From Niveispirillum sp943371025 (GTDB lineage Bacteria; Pseudomonadota; Alphaproteobacteria; Azospirillales; Azospirillaceae), in assembly GCA_943371025.1 (NCBI GenBank), contig CALRTC020000005.1, positions 1-64,000 of the forward strand: DNA of 64,000 nt, given 5' to 3'. The position numbers were made by a program, and so were the translations under genes. The notes under the pieces were generated by a model. That model was not told the origin of the DNA. It did no database searches and saw only the letters and a list, made by a program, of their open reading frames with translations. Shown here in pieces: positions 10,675 to 20,656 of the stretch. Every line of letters starts with the position of its first letter. The stretch's first letter is position 1.

Positions 10675-12378
10675 CTAAACCATCACAACCAACTGTGCCC
10701 AGGCACGCGTTTCCGCCCGCCGACCGGACACCATGTCCATGCCGGCATCCGGGCCAATACGCCGGGCGACGACCGTCTTCACCTGTACATTGTCGAACGG
10801 GCTCCAGGTGGCGCTGGCCCCCGCCCCCTGCTGGAAATAGGTGTTGTGCGGTGACCCCGCCCCTTCCCAGCCCGTCCATGGCTTCTTGTGCTGTTCGACC
10901 AGACCGCCATCCCAGAAGGCGGAGACGCGCAGCCTGTCCAGCACCTGATGCCCCAGTTCCAGGTTCAGCATGACGCCCTGGTCACCGCTGCCGGCATTGA
11001 CCGGATATGCGCGCGTTCCCGTCAGGCCGCCCAGGGAGAACTGCTCACCGCTGTTCAGGTTCTTGCTGGCCAACTGGCCCGACAGGGTGGCCGTCAGGTC
11101 GCCATTCTTCCACAGCGCCTGCCGGCGGGCCGCCGTCAGCGTGATCTTGCCGTACTTGCCCTGGCTGCGGGCGCTGGCCTTGTCCAGCGCCTTGTTGCTG
11201 GCATTGCGCGACAGGTCGACATAGCCGACCTTCAGCGCAGCGCTGAACATGAAGGCGCCGCCGCCCTGCCAGCTGTCGCGCATGCTGCGATGGGCGGCGA
11301 AGGTGGCACCGGCCAGCCGGTTGGTGGCCGTGGTCAGGCCCGCCACCTTGTCATTGGTCCATTTATGCTCCAGCCCGAAGGACAGGCTGACCGGATCGGA
11401 AGAGGTGCGCAGCGCCAGCCAGCGCATGTTCAGCGCCGCCGTCTGGGCCGTGCCCGACGGTTCGCTGACATTGACCTTCTTGGGGATGTCGTAGGTCAGC
11501 CCCGCCCCCATGCCCTCCAGCCACAGATCACCATCCAGCACGGGCATGCCGGCCGATACCTGGCCATAGCGCGATGATTTCGTGGCCTGACCCGTCAGCG
11601 ATGCCTGCTCGCCGATCCCCGTGGCATTGGTCATGGTCAGCATGGCCAGGCCACGCACGCGCCCGATCTCGGCCGCGGAATTATTGTCGACCATGGCCGT
11701 GGCGCTGACCAGCGGCGGCTCCCGCAGCTTCAGGATGACGTCGGTCGTCCCCTCCTCCTCGCCCGCATCCAGCACGCCCAGCGCCTGCACACCGGGGATG
11801 ATGCCCAGGTTGGACACGCCGGTGGCGACCGCACTGGGATGCAGCGGCTCGCCGGGGCGGTTCTGGGCATGGATGAAATCGGCGGCGCGGTCGGGGTCCA
11901 GGCGCGTCTTGCTGGACGGGTCCAGCCGCACCTTGCCCATGCGGGCTTCCAGTACCTGGATGGTGACGATCCCGCCTTCCAGTGTCTGCCGGGGCAGCAC
12001 GGCGCGGGCCAGCAGGTCGCGCTTGGCATAATAGCGGGTGATGCGGGCCGCCGCTTCCTTCAGATCGCCCAGCGTGCAGTCGCGGCCGACATAATCCGCC
12101 AGCTGCGCCTTCAACTCCGCCTCCGGGATCAGGGTGGCCACAATGTGGAAACCCTGAACACGAACCGTATCCCCTTCCTTCAGAAACTCCCCTTCCGCCG
12201 ATGGCGGCAACAGGTCCGGAACAGACGGGGTCGGCGGCGGCGGGCGCGGGATATTGCGCTCCACATCGCGCATGATCTGGCCCGCATCCTGGGCCAGCGC
12301 CAGGGCAGCGCTCCCCATAGAGAAAGCCGCGGCACAGGTCAGAGCAAGCCAGAAATTCCGCACCGCCATCACCCGCAT
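10675..12378 (-). CDS. TpsB-family two-partner secretion transporter (ShlB/FhaC/HecB type)
   Basis: Outer-membrane beta-barrel pore that recognises the TPS domain of the downstream adhesin and secretes it. 567 residues, a usual length for the family. A signal peptide (residues 4-29, ending ALALAQ) and a proline-rich linker (PRPPPPTPSVPDLLPP) precede POTRA-like sequence (about 68-145: VQGFHIVATLIPEAEL ... YYAKRDLLARAVLPRQTLEGGIVTIQVLEAR). The rest is barrel, including the conserved FSLGGLTGTRAYPV segment. The gene comes first in a two-gene operon with the adhesin, the classical TpsB-TpsA order. The start could also be the fourth codon (MAVRNFW). The C-terminus ends VVMV rather than with the usual terminal aromatic residue. 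Confidence 0.92.
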   Translation of the reverse strand: MRVMAVRNFWLALTCAAAFSMGSAALALAQDAGQIMRDVERNIPRPPPPTPSVPDLLPPSAEGEFLKEGDTVRVQGFHIVATLIPEAELKAQLADYVGRDCTLGDLKEAAARITRYYAKRDLLARAVLPRQTLEGGIVTIQVLEARMGKVRLDPSSKTRLDPDRAADFIHAQNRPGEPLHPSAVATGVSNLGIIPGVQALGVLDAGEEEGTTDVILKLREPPLVSATAMVDNNSAAEIGRVRGLAMLTMTNATGIGEQASLTGQATKSSRYGQVSAGMPVLDGDLWLEGMGAGLTYDIPKKVNVSEPSGTAQTAALNMRWLALRTSSDPVSLSFGLEHKWTNDKVAGLTTATNRLAGATFAAHRSMRDSWQGGGAFMFSAALKVGYVDLSRNASNKALDKASARSQGKYGKITLTAARRQALWKNGDLTATLSGQLASKNLNSGEQFSLGGLTGTRAYPVNAGSGDQGVMLNLELGHQVLDRLRVSAFWDGGLVEQHKKPWTGWEGAGSPHNTYFQQGAGASATWSPFDNVQVKTVVARRIGPDAGMDMVSGRRAETRAWAQLVVMV

Positions 12379-12383
12379 TATCT

Positions 12384-12417
12384 ATGGGTCCCTATCGGGA
12401 AAAAATAGAGGACCCAT
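12384..12417. promoter_or_regulatory. Inverted repeat overlapping the tpsB promoter and leader
   Basis: Perfect 8-bp arms ATGGGTCC (12384-12391) and GGACCCAT (12410-12417) around an 18-bp A-rich centre, ending 6 bp before the tpsB start codon. The repeat overlaps the proposed -10 element and the Shine-Dalgarno region (AGGGAC), so it could be a repressor operator or an RNA hairpin hiding the ribosome site. No regulator gene is adjacent. Confidence 0.5.
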
Positions 12418-12428
12418 GAATATGTCAA
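12402..12428 (-). promoter_or_regulatory. Candidate sigma-70-like promoter of the tpsB-tpsA operon
   Basis: On the minus strand a consensus TTGACA (12428-12423) is followed after 15 bp by TATTTT (12407-12402), about 24 bp upstream of the tpsB ATG. The spacer is short of the ideal 17 bp. A shift to the following T run would give 17 bp but a weaker -10. Confidence 0.45.
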
Positions 12429-12923
12429 GCCCCCCAAACACAACTAAACGATACTAAACACAGGATTTCAGCGCAAGTGCATGCTCGTTTTATCACGCAA
12501 CGAAAAGTTCTGGACTTTACGGTGTGCGCGTGGTGGCCGACAGCGGCCGCGCACGCCTACGGGCTACCGTTTGAGGAGTGCCCCCCAATTGGCTAACAAC
12601 CCATTAACGGACCTCCCGCACACCGCCCCCTTTGCCCCGGCTGATGGTCTCCCTGACGGTGCGGGTCGGCCTGATGTCGGGCAGCGGACCGGGCTGGGGC
12701 GCGGCGCGGCCGGCCCCTTTTCATTTCCTAATGGACAAATCACGGAAACTCCGCCCGTGAGGGCGACGGCCCCGCGGAGGATGCGCGGGGGGCGGGCGGC
12801 GTCGGTCGCGCAAGATGTCGGGAGCCATGCGCGAAGGCGCGCCTGTCCGGCCGGAACAGCGCCCGGCTGATCACCGCCGGCCTGATCGGCAAGCGGGCTG
12901 GCAGAACCGTGCGGAAGGGTGAC
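12429..12923. other. Intergenic region with no supported gene
   Basis: About 500 bp between the tpsB promoter and the phosphatase gene. The only long plus-strand frame (12481-12870) is arginine/proline-rich, has no recognisable domain and no convincing ribosome site. I see no RNA gene or terminator with a U-tract. Confidence 0.5.
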
Positions 12924-13469
12924 CTATCCGGCCATGGCGATGTCAGAGACATCCGACGCCGACAGCCGGACCAGGCGATGGTCGGGCAGGGCGCAGAGCA
13001 GCTTCACCCGCCGCTCCACCATGCCGAACACCAGGTTCAGCAGGGCGCGGCGCTCCGTCTCCGACCCTTCCAGGGCCAGCGGATCGGGGAAGCGCCAGGT
13101 GAAGACCAGCGGATTGCCCGTCCAGGCCGGCTGCGGCTTGGCGGCCGATTCCTCGCAGACATGGATGACGAAATCCAGGTCCGGCGCATCGGGGCCCGTG
13201 AACAGGTCCCAATGTTTGGGGCGCAGATTTTCGGTATCGATGCTGACTTTCTTCAGCAGATCGATGGTGATCGGGTCCGGCGTCTCGCGCGGTTCGGGTC
13301 CGGTGGAGAAGGTGTCGAACCGCCCGGCCCCCCATTTGCGCAGCAGGCCTTCGGCCATCAGGCTGCGGGACGCGTTGCGACGGCAGATGAACAGCACGTT
13401 GAACGGACGATCCGGCGACATGGGTACGGCCCCGTAGCGGCGGTGGAAACCGCGCCGGACTATCCGCAT
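12924..13469 (-). CDS. Low-molecular-weight phosphatase / thioredoxin-type arsenate reductase-like protein
   Basis: Cytoplasmic LMW-PTPase fold protein that would act through a phospho- or thio-cysteine intermediate on arsenate or phosphotyrosine. The P-loop CX5R is visible as VLFICRRNASRS near the N-terminus of the core, and the general-acid Asp-Pro is in WRFPDPLALEG. The loop is basic (CRRNASR) where classical enzymes have CxGNxxR, so substrate is uncertain. The frame opens at 13469, but an internal ATG at 13421 (MSPDRPFNVLF) begins right before the domain and is the more likely start. No ars operon genes are adjacent. The stop lies about 545 bp from the tpsB start. Confidence 0.75.
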   Translation of the reverse strand: MRIVRRGFHRRYGAVPMSPDRPFNVLFICRRNASRSLMAEGLLRKWGAGRFDTFSTGPEPRETPDPITIDLLKKVSIDTENLRPKHWDLFTGPDAPDLDFVIHVCEESAAKPQPAWTGNPLVFTWRFPDPLALEGSETERRALLNLVFGMVERRVKLLCALPDHRLVRLSASDVSDIAMAG

Positions 13470-13540
13470 GCATGGCGACTCTATCGTCTCAGTTTGATGT
13501 CAGCCATATGACAATGACATCGGTCGCAGCAATGGCCTTA

Positions 13541-13622
13541 CGCCTCCTCAAACGCCGGGCGCCGCCATCCGGCGGCTCGGGCTCACGCGCACATGGGTGC
13601 GCAGGCCGGCAGTCGCCGGCCT
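13541..13622 (-). repeat. Dispersed multi-hairpin element, copy A
   Basis: Reverse-oriented copy just downstream of the helicase stop. Three hairpins are visible: GCCGCC/GGCGGC (13561-13576), GCGCAC/GTGCGC (13587-13602) and GGCCGGC/GCCGGCC (13604-13621), each with a 4-nt loop. The same core occurs at 27296-27353, 30732-30800, 40978-41037 and, truncated, at 58193. Confidence 0.8.
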
Positions 13623-13625
13623 TAA

Positions 13626-15887
<2,262 letters not shown>

Positions 15888-16064
15888 GGGGATCGGTACT
15901 CGAACGGATGATGTTGCAGCCGCACAATATGCGCCGGAACCGGCCTTTTGCCCAGGGGGTGCCGGGCATGGCTTGGTTGTAGGCGGGGAACGCGGGCGCG
16001 GTATCGTGACAAGGCATCAAAATTGATGGCATTGTTGTTCTCAGGATCGACGTTGGAGAGCGAG

Positions 16065-16307
16065 ATGCCGGTCATCTTCCGGTGGGAGGGCGTGCGGTTC
16101 TTTTTCTTCTCCAATGAAGGCGATCCTCGGGAACCTGTGCATGTCCATGCGCAACGAGCCAGCGCCGAAGCCAAGATCTGGTTATATCCACAGCCGGCCA
16201 TTGCGGACAGTGAGGGGTTCAGCCGCAAGGAACAGGCGACCCTGTTGCGTGTCGTCGCCGAGAACAGGGCCTTGATCGAAAGGGCATGGCATGAACATTT
16301 CCGCTGA
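16065..16307 (+). CDS. DUF4160 domain protein
   Basis: Small 80-residue protein of the DUF4160 family, recognisable from MPVIFRWEGVRFFFFSNEGDP and REPVHVHAQ. The ATG at 16065 follows GGAGAG and starts exactly at the domain, so I prefer it to upstream in-frame starts. It overlaps the next gene (DUF2442) by 17 bp. These two families are often encoded together and resemble toxin-antitoxin gene pairs in size and layout, but no biochemical role is established that I know of. Confidence 0.8.
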   Translation: MPVIFRWEGVRFFFFSNEGDPREPVHVHAQRASAEAKIWLYPQPAIADSEGFSRKEQATLLRVVAENRALIERAWHEHFR

Positions 16308-16545
16308 GAACGTCCGTTTCGACGATTTTACGATGTGGGTCGATCTGGCCGACGGGCGGACGATCGGCGTGCCGCTGGCCTGGTTCCCGCGCCTGCTGCA
16401 CGCCACGCCCGATCAACGGGCGGCCGTGATGATCAGCCCCAGTGGCCGGGGGCTGCATTGGGATGAACTGGACGAGGATATTTCCGTCCCCGGCCTGCTG
16501 GCCGGCCGTGGCGACCTTACCACCACCCACAGCAGCGCCGCCTGA
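16291..16545 (+). CDS. DUF2442 domain protein
   Basis: 84-residue protein of the DUF2442 family: VRFDDFTMWVDLADGRTIGVPLAWFPRLLHA followed by WDELDEDISVPGLLAGRGD is the typical pattern. It starts inside the end of the DUF4160 gene, indicating translational coupling. The last four codons and the stop (SSAA, then TGAATGACCA) repeat the end of the antitoxin gene at 16904-16922, which may mark a recombination joint. Confidence 0.82.
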   Translation: MNISAENVRFDDFTMWVDLADGRTIGVPLAWFPRLLHATPDQRAAVMISPSGRGLHWDELDEDISVPGLLAGRGDLTTTHSSAA

Positions 16546-16552
16546 ATGACCA
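16534..16552 (+). repeat. 19-bp direct repeat, copy 1
   Basis: AGCGCCGCCTGAATGACCA at the end of the DUF2442 gene, identical to 16904-16922 at the end of the antitoxin gene. The two copies are 370 bp apart and flank the toxin remnant and antitoxin. Confidence 0.8.
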
Positions 16553-16595
16553 GGGCAAAGAACTGGCCAAGCAGTTGAAGGAGGCACCGCTTTGA
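16548..16595 (+). pseudogene. Possible C-terminal remnant of a RelE/HigB-type toxin
   Basis: Read in frame from 16548, this stretch encodes DQGKELAKQLKEAPL and stops at a TGA (16593-16595) that overlaps the TTG start of the antitoxin (16592). That is the coupling geometry of toxin-first type II modules, and the peptide resembles the lysine-rich helix ending such toxins. The rest of the toxin is absent. The call rests on geometry and a short peptide, so it is tentative. Confidence 0.35.
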
Positions 16596-16915
16596 CGCAG
16601 GAACTGACAACCATGCCCTGGGACCCGGCGGACCACCTGCAGGATGTCGGCGCCATTGCCGCCTACCTGAATGCAGCGCTGGAAGATGGCGACCCCGCCT
16701 TGGTGTCGGCAGCCCTGGGCGACGTCGCCCGCGCCAGCGGCATGAGCGAACTGGCGCGCGCCCTGGGCGTCTCCCGGGCCAGCCTGTACAAGACCCTGTC
16801 GGCCGACGGCCGTCCACAGTTCGGCACCATCGTCCGTCTGATGGAGGCCCTGGGCATGCGGCTCAGCGTGGTACCGGTTGAAAAGTCCCCCAACCCCCAT
16901 TCCAGCGCCGCCTGA
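16592..16915 (+). CDS. Addiction-module antidote (HigA-like HTH antitoxin), toxin partner missing
   Basis: 107-residue DNA-binding antidote of the type usually encoded after a RelE/ParE-family toxin. An N-terminal MPWDPADHLQDVGAIAAYLNAALEDGD segment precedes a helix-turn-helix (SELARALGVSRASLYKTLSADGRPQF), and a second helix pair (GTIVRLMEALGMRLSVVP) closes the domain. The TTG at 16592 is preceded by a good GGAGG site. An alternative ATG lies at 16613. The expected toxin is reduced to a 15-codon tail, so this is an orphan antitoxin. It would be expected to repress its own promoter. Confidence 0.82.
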   Translation: MTQELTTMPWDPADHLQDVGAIAAYLNAALEDGDPALVSAALGDVARASGMSELARALGVSRASLYKTLSADGRPQFGTIVRLMEALGMRLSVVPVEKSPNPHSSAA

Positions 16916-16922
16916 ATGACCA
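16904..16922 (+). repeat. 19-bp direct repeat, copy 2
   Basis: Second exact copy of AGCGCCGCCTGAATGACCA, spanning the antitoxin stop and the start codon of the HD-domain gene. Confidence 0.8.
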
Positions 16923-17539
16923 AGCCGACCGCCGTTCCCAACCATCTGGATGCGCCCCGCACCAACCTGCTGATGCGCTCGGGCCGCTGGGTGAACCTGT
17001 ATGACCCCGCACCGGCCGATATCGTGCTGGAGGATTGGGTGACGGGCGCCTCGCGCGTGGCCCGCTGGGGCGGGCAGACGCAGGGGCCCATCGCCTATAA
17101 CGTCTTGCAGCATTCGGTGCTGCTGGAACAGGTGCTGCTGGGCCTGCTGGCGCCCGATGCCGGGCCGACCCTGCGGCTGGCGGCCCTGATGCACGACCTG
17201 CATGAAGGCGGGGGCTTGGGCGATGTCGTCACGCCCTATGGCAAGCTGTTCGCCACGGCCGGGCTGAAAGAGGTGAAGGCGCGGCTGGACCGGGCCCTGT
17301 TCCTGGCTGTCGGCCTGCCCTGGCCGTTATCGGTCACGGATACCGACCTGATCAAAAAGGCCGACAAGATCACGGCCATTTCGGAAGCCATCCAGTTGAT
17401 GGGCTGGCCGGAAAAACTGGCGCGGCGCGACATTGGCGGCGGCTACCGGGGTAAACTCTGGACCGACCCCATCATCGTGCAGGACGAAGCGACGGCGCGC
17501 GCCGCCTGGTGGGAGAGGTATCGGCGCGTGGCGCGGTAG
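16916..17539 (+). CDS. HD-domain phosphohydrolase family protein
   Basis: 207-residue cytoplasmic HD-superfamily protein, YfbR/5'-deoxynucleotidase-like. Metal-ligand motifs are visible: NVLQHSVLLEQ (first His), AALMHDLHEGGGLGDVVTPY (HD pair) and a later Asp in TDTDLIKKADKI. The sequence before the domain (RWVNLYDPAPADIVLEDWVTGASRVARWGGQTQGP) is typical of small phage and plasmid HD hydrolases. The start ATG follows the antitoxin TGA directly, so the two are probably co-transcribed. Nucleotide hydrolysis is inferred from the family and the substrate is not predictable. Confidence 0.78.
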   Translation: MTKPTAVPNHLDAPRTNLLMRSGRWVNLYDPAPADIVLEDWVTGASRVARWGGQTQGPIAYNVLQHSVLLEQVLLGLLAPDAGPTLRLAALMHDLHEGGGLGDVVTPYGKLFATAGLKEVKARLDRALFLAVGLPWPLSVTDTDLIKKADKITAISEAIQLMGWPEKLARRDIGGGYRGKLWTDPIIVQDEATARAAWWERYRRVAR

Positions 17540-17874
17540 AACGCCGAACCCGCAAGCGAGCGTCTGTGCGGGTTACACCGTCACCCATGACGCGGCCCAT
17601 AGGCGCTAAGTTTGGCGGTTCGTCCCCCGGTTCAGCCCTCTCTTCCCGTCACCCCGGCGAAGGCCGGGGTCCAGCGTGAGGCGCGGTTAGCGCCGATATG
17701 AGTCTTATCGCGGCAGACGCCGCTCTGCCCTGGACCCCGGCCTTCGCCGGGGTGACGGTGGAGGGGACTGAACGGAGAACGGACCTCCTATCGTAGCGCC
17801 TGTGCGCATGTGCTGGGATAATGCCGGAGAGACCCAAACCGATTCCATCTAAACCCGGCTACACCCCCCCAGAT
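17540..17874. other. Intergenic region dominated by a long inverted repeat
   Basis: No supported gene. It contains the 27-bp-arm inverted repeat listed separately at 17648-17756. The remainder shows no promoter or RNA gene that I recognise. Two minus-strand and plus-strand frames here read through the palindrome and are not genes. Confidence 0.55.
17648..17756. repeat. Long inverted repeat (GTCACCCCGGCG family)
   Basis: Two perfect 27-bp arms (17648-17674 and 17730-17756; left arm begins GTCACCCCGGCGAAGGCC) face each other across 55 bp. A short version with 16-bp arms is at 34222-34257 and a degraded one is near 47484-47515. This looks like a dispersed palindromic repeat between genes. Confidence 0.85.
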
Positions 17875-17909
17875 AAAAAAAGGCCCGCGCCGGTCGCACG
17901 GCGCGGGCC
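17875..17909 (-). terminator. Rho-independent terminator of the TonB receptor gene
   Basis: On the minus strand a perfect 10-bp stem GGCCCGCGCC/GGCGCGGGCC with an 8-nt loop (17882-17909) is followed by seven T (17881-17875), 25 bp after the receptor's stop codon. A textbook intrinsic terminator. Confidence 0.9.
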
Positions 17910-17934
17910 ACATCATCCAGGTCCGAGGACCCGA

Positions 17935-20154
17935 TCAGAACTTGGACGTGATCTCCACACCCCAATAGGGGGCGTCGGTCACGAAACCGGTCAGATTGTT
18001 GAAGTCGATGGCGCCTTCCAGCTCCTTGGCGTTGGTGATGTTGCGGCCCACCAGCGCCACGCCCAGCTTCTCATCGTCCGAGACGTAGCCGACCTTCAGG
18101 CCGCCTTCGATCTTGCTGTCGGAATAGAATTCCTTGGACGTGTAGAGGAAGAAATTGACCTTGGAGCGGTAATTCCAGTCGGTGAAGACATAGACCTCGC
18201 CCGACGACACCGGCACGCCATAGCGGGCCGAGGCGGAGAAGATCCACTTGGGCGCGTTGGGGAAGCTGTTGCCATCGATGCTGGCCAGACCGCCCGACAT
18301 CGGGTCGGTGACGGTGCAGCCGCCGCCGCAGGGAGCGACCTTCAGCCCGGCATCATCGATTTCGGTGTGGTTGTAGGACAGGCCCGTGGTCAGGCGCAGG
18401 TTCTCCACCGGCAGCAGCTCCAGCTCGGCCTCGAAGCCGTAACCGATGCCATGGTCGGCATTGATCAGGGTGTTGTTGTTGGACGCCCCGCCAACGGCCG
18501 TGAACTGCTGGTTGTCGATGTCGGTATAGAAGGCAGTGACGTTCAGACGGGCCTTGCGTTCCCACAGGTCCGACTTGATGCCGGCTTCATAGGACATCAG
18601 CGTTTCGGCCTTGGCGACCGATAGCGCGTCCTTGTTGATGTTGGTGCCGAAATAGAACAGCGGGCGCGACTGGATCGACGGTGCGCGATAGCCGCTGGCC
18701 ACGCGGCCGAACAGGTTGATGTCGTCCGTGGCCTTGAAGGTCAGGCTGGCATCCCAGGTCACCTGGCCGTCGGACAGGTCGGCATTGCCCTTGGTGGAGC
18801 CCGGCACGCCCGGCATGGTGCGGGTGACGTGGAAATCCTTGTCCTCGTCATTGTAGCGCACGCCGGCGGTCAGCGTGAACCGGTCGGTCAGGTCATAGGC
18901 GGCCTGGCCGAACACGGCCCAGGTCTTGGTGACCTGGTTGCTGTCGGTGAAGATGCCGATGCCGCGCGGGTCGGCGGCATTGCCATAGGAATAGCCGTAG
19001 GCCGTCACATCTTCCTTGAAATAGAAGAAGCCCGTCTGCCAGCGCAGCTTTTCCCCGTCGCCGTTCGACAGGCGCAGTTCCTGCGTATACTGGGAATGAT
19101 CGGGCACCTCATCGGCCGTCTCGCTGTCGAACGGCACGAAGCCCGGGCCCTTGCCGGCCACGCCACCATCGATATCGCCGCGCGTATAGACCTCGACCGA
19201 CTCATAGCCGCTGATGGAGGTCAGGGTGACGCCGTCGAAATCATATTCCATCTTCAGGCTGCCGCCCTTGGAATTGATGTCCAGGTCGTTGGCGCCGTTC
19301 TGATAGACGGAATTGCGGGAGAAGGTGGAGGACAGGTCGTTGCTGCCCTTGGTGATGGCATTGGCGACGAAGACGCGGGCGGTGCCGTTCAGGTCGCGGT
19401 AATGGGCGTTGGCCAGGGCCGTGAAGGGGCCACGCTCATACAGCAATTGCAGGCGGGCCGCCGCCTCGCTATGGCCGCCCAGCGCGTCCTTCTCACCCGT
19501 GTAGCTATTGTCGATATAGTCGTCCTTGCGGTCGTACTTCAGCGACAGGCGGGCGGACAGGATGTCCTCCACCAGGGCGCCACCAACCGCACCCTCGGCA
19601 TCCAGCGTATTCTTGCTGCCATAGGCGGCAGAGAAATAGCCCTCGGTCTTCTGGGTCGGCTTCTTTGACACGAAGCTGATGGTGCCGGCCGGCGTGTTGC
19701 GGCCGAACAGCGTGCCCTGCGGCCCGCGCAGCACTTCAACCCGCTCCAGATCGAAGACGGGGAAGCCGCGCAGCATCGGGTTTTCCTGCACCACCTCGTC
19801 ATAGACGACGCCCACGGGCTGGGTGGAGGTCAGGTCGAAATCGCTGTTGCCCAGGCCGCGGATATAAAAGCGCGGGAAGGTACGGGAGAAGGTCGATTCC
19901 GCATACAGGCTCGGCACCTGGCCGGACAGGGCCAGCAGGTCGACACCGCCGGTCATGACCGCATCCAGCTTATCGGCCGTGATGGTGCCGACCGACACGG
20001 GAACCTGCTGCAGGTTCTCCGCGCGCTTGGTGGCCGTGACGATGATCTCGTCCAGCACAGCCTGCGCATTGGCGGCCGGAACGGCCGCGGCCAGGGCCAG
20101 AAGGCTGGCGGTGCCGGCCAGCAGACGGATAAAGGACGGATTGCTGTTACGCAT
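17935..20154 (-). CDS. TonB-dependent outer-membrane receptor
   Basis: 739-residue gated barrel importing a siderophore, sugar or other nutrient using TonB energy. Signal peptide (1-30, ending PAANA), TonB box-like LDEIIVTATKR (about 33-44), plug domain (about 50-160, with VEVLRGPQGTLFGRNTPAGTISFVSKKP) and a 22-strand-type barrel ending in the signature C-terminal Phe (EITSKF). The FGRNTPAG form of the plug is common in broad sphingomonad/Caulobacter-type receptors whose ligands are mostly unknown. Divergent from the antiporter gene across 502 bp. An intrinsic terminator follows. Ligand not predictable. Confidence 0.92.
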   Translation of the reverse strand: MRNSNPSFIRLLAGTASLLALAAAVPAANAQAVLDEIIVTATKRAENLQQVPVSVGTITADKLDAVMTGGVDLLALSGQVPSLYAESTFSRTFPRFYIRGLGNSDFDLTSTQPVGVVYDEVVQENPMLRGFPVFDLERVEVLRGPQGTLFGRNTPAGTISFVSKKPTQKTEGYFSAAYGSKNTLDAEGAVGGALVEDILSARLSLKYDRKDDYIDNSYTGEKDALGGHSEAAARLQLLYERGPFTALANAHYRDLNGTARVFVANAITKGSNDLSSTFSRNSVYQNGANDLDINSKGGSLKMEYDFDGVTLTSISGYESVEVYTRGDIDGGVAGKGPGFVPFDSETADEVPDHSQYTQELRLSNGDGEKLRWQTGFFYFKEDVTAYGYSYGNAADPRGIGIFTDSNQVTKTWAVFGQAAYDLTDRFTLTAGVRYNDEDKDFHVTRTMPGVPGSTKGNADLSDGQVTWDASLTFKATDDINLFGRVASGYRAPSIQSRPLFYFGTNINKDALSVAKAETLMSYEAGIKSDLWERKARLNVTAFYTDIDNQQFTAVGGASNNNTLINADHGIGYGFEAELELLPVENLRLTTGLSYNHTEIDDAGLKVAPCGGGCTVTDPMSGGLASIDGNSFPNAPKWIFSASARYGVPVSSGEVYVFTDWNYRSKVNFFLYTSKEFYSDSKIEGGLKVGYVSDDEKLGVALVGRNITNAKELEGAIDFNNLTGFVTDAPYWGVEITSKF

Positions 20155-20656
20155 TGTGGGATGCCCCCTTCAGAGCCAATGTGCGGCGATGTGTGCCGTC
20201 GATGCCGATTCCTGGTCCGGGGTGCCGGCCCTTCTTCCTGGTCCGGGGGACGGTCACCCGCTTTTCCCTTGTGCAAATGCCCGCCCAGGTCCCCCCGGAC
20301 GGGCATGAATTCGTTTGCTGCGGCACAACATGAAATGGCTGGGCAGGTGGATCAAGATGGTGACGCCACCCGATATGACAATATCGTGACGGTGATGCAC
20401 ATTAACCACAGTTGGTAAGTAATAGTTGCAATATTGCGGTTTTGTGACATGCGCCCTCCTTCTGCCGCGGCGCAATGAATTGGGCATTCCGGGTATGGCT
20501 CGACCTGATCGGCCCGACAGAAAACCGGCATCGGTGCTGGGATGTCACCGCTGTCAACTTTCCGCTTTGTTTCCCGTAACCCCACTGATAAGAAACAAAC
20601 CGCCAAAGGCGTGGATAAGCGCCGCCAGACAACGTTGTCCGACGGGAGGACACCCC
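20155..20656. other. Divergent intergenic region between TonB receptor and antiporter
   Basis: About 500 bp without a supported gene. Contains the LacI-type palindrome at 20629-20640 and a short AT-rich palindrome GCAATATTGC (20428-20437) inside the only AT-rich stretch (about 20360-20450), where promoters are most likely. A long in-frame extension of the antiporter frame reaches 20426 but lacks coding character. Confidence 0.55.
20629..20640. promoter_or_regulatory. LacI-type operator candidate upstream of the antiporter
   Basis: Perfect 12-bp palindrome GACAACGTTGTC with the central CG typical of LacI-family operators, 16 bp upstream of the antiporter ATG and partly adjacent to its ribosome site. 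The identical 12-mer occurs once more in the window, at 49463-49474 beside the LacI-type regulator gene. Confidence 0.6.

Noticed and set aside
12481..12870. 129-codon plus-strand frame in the gap after tpsB
   Set aside because: No domain, no ribosome site, composition like random GC-rich DNA.
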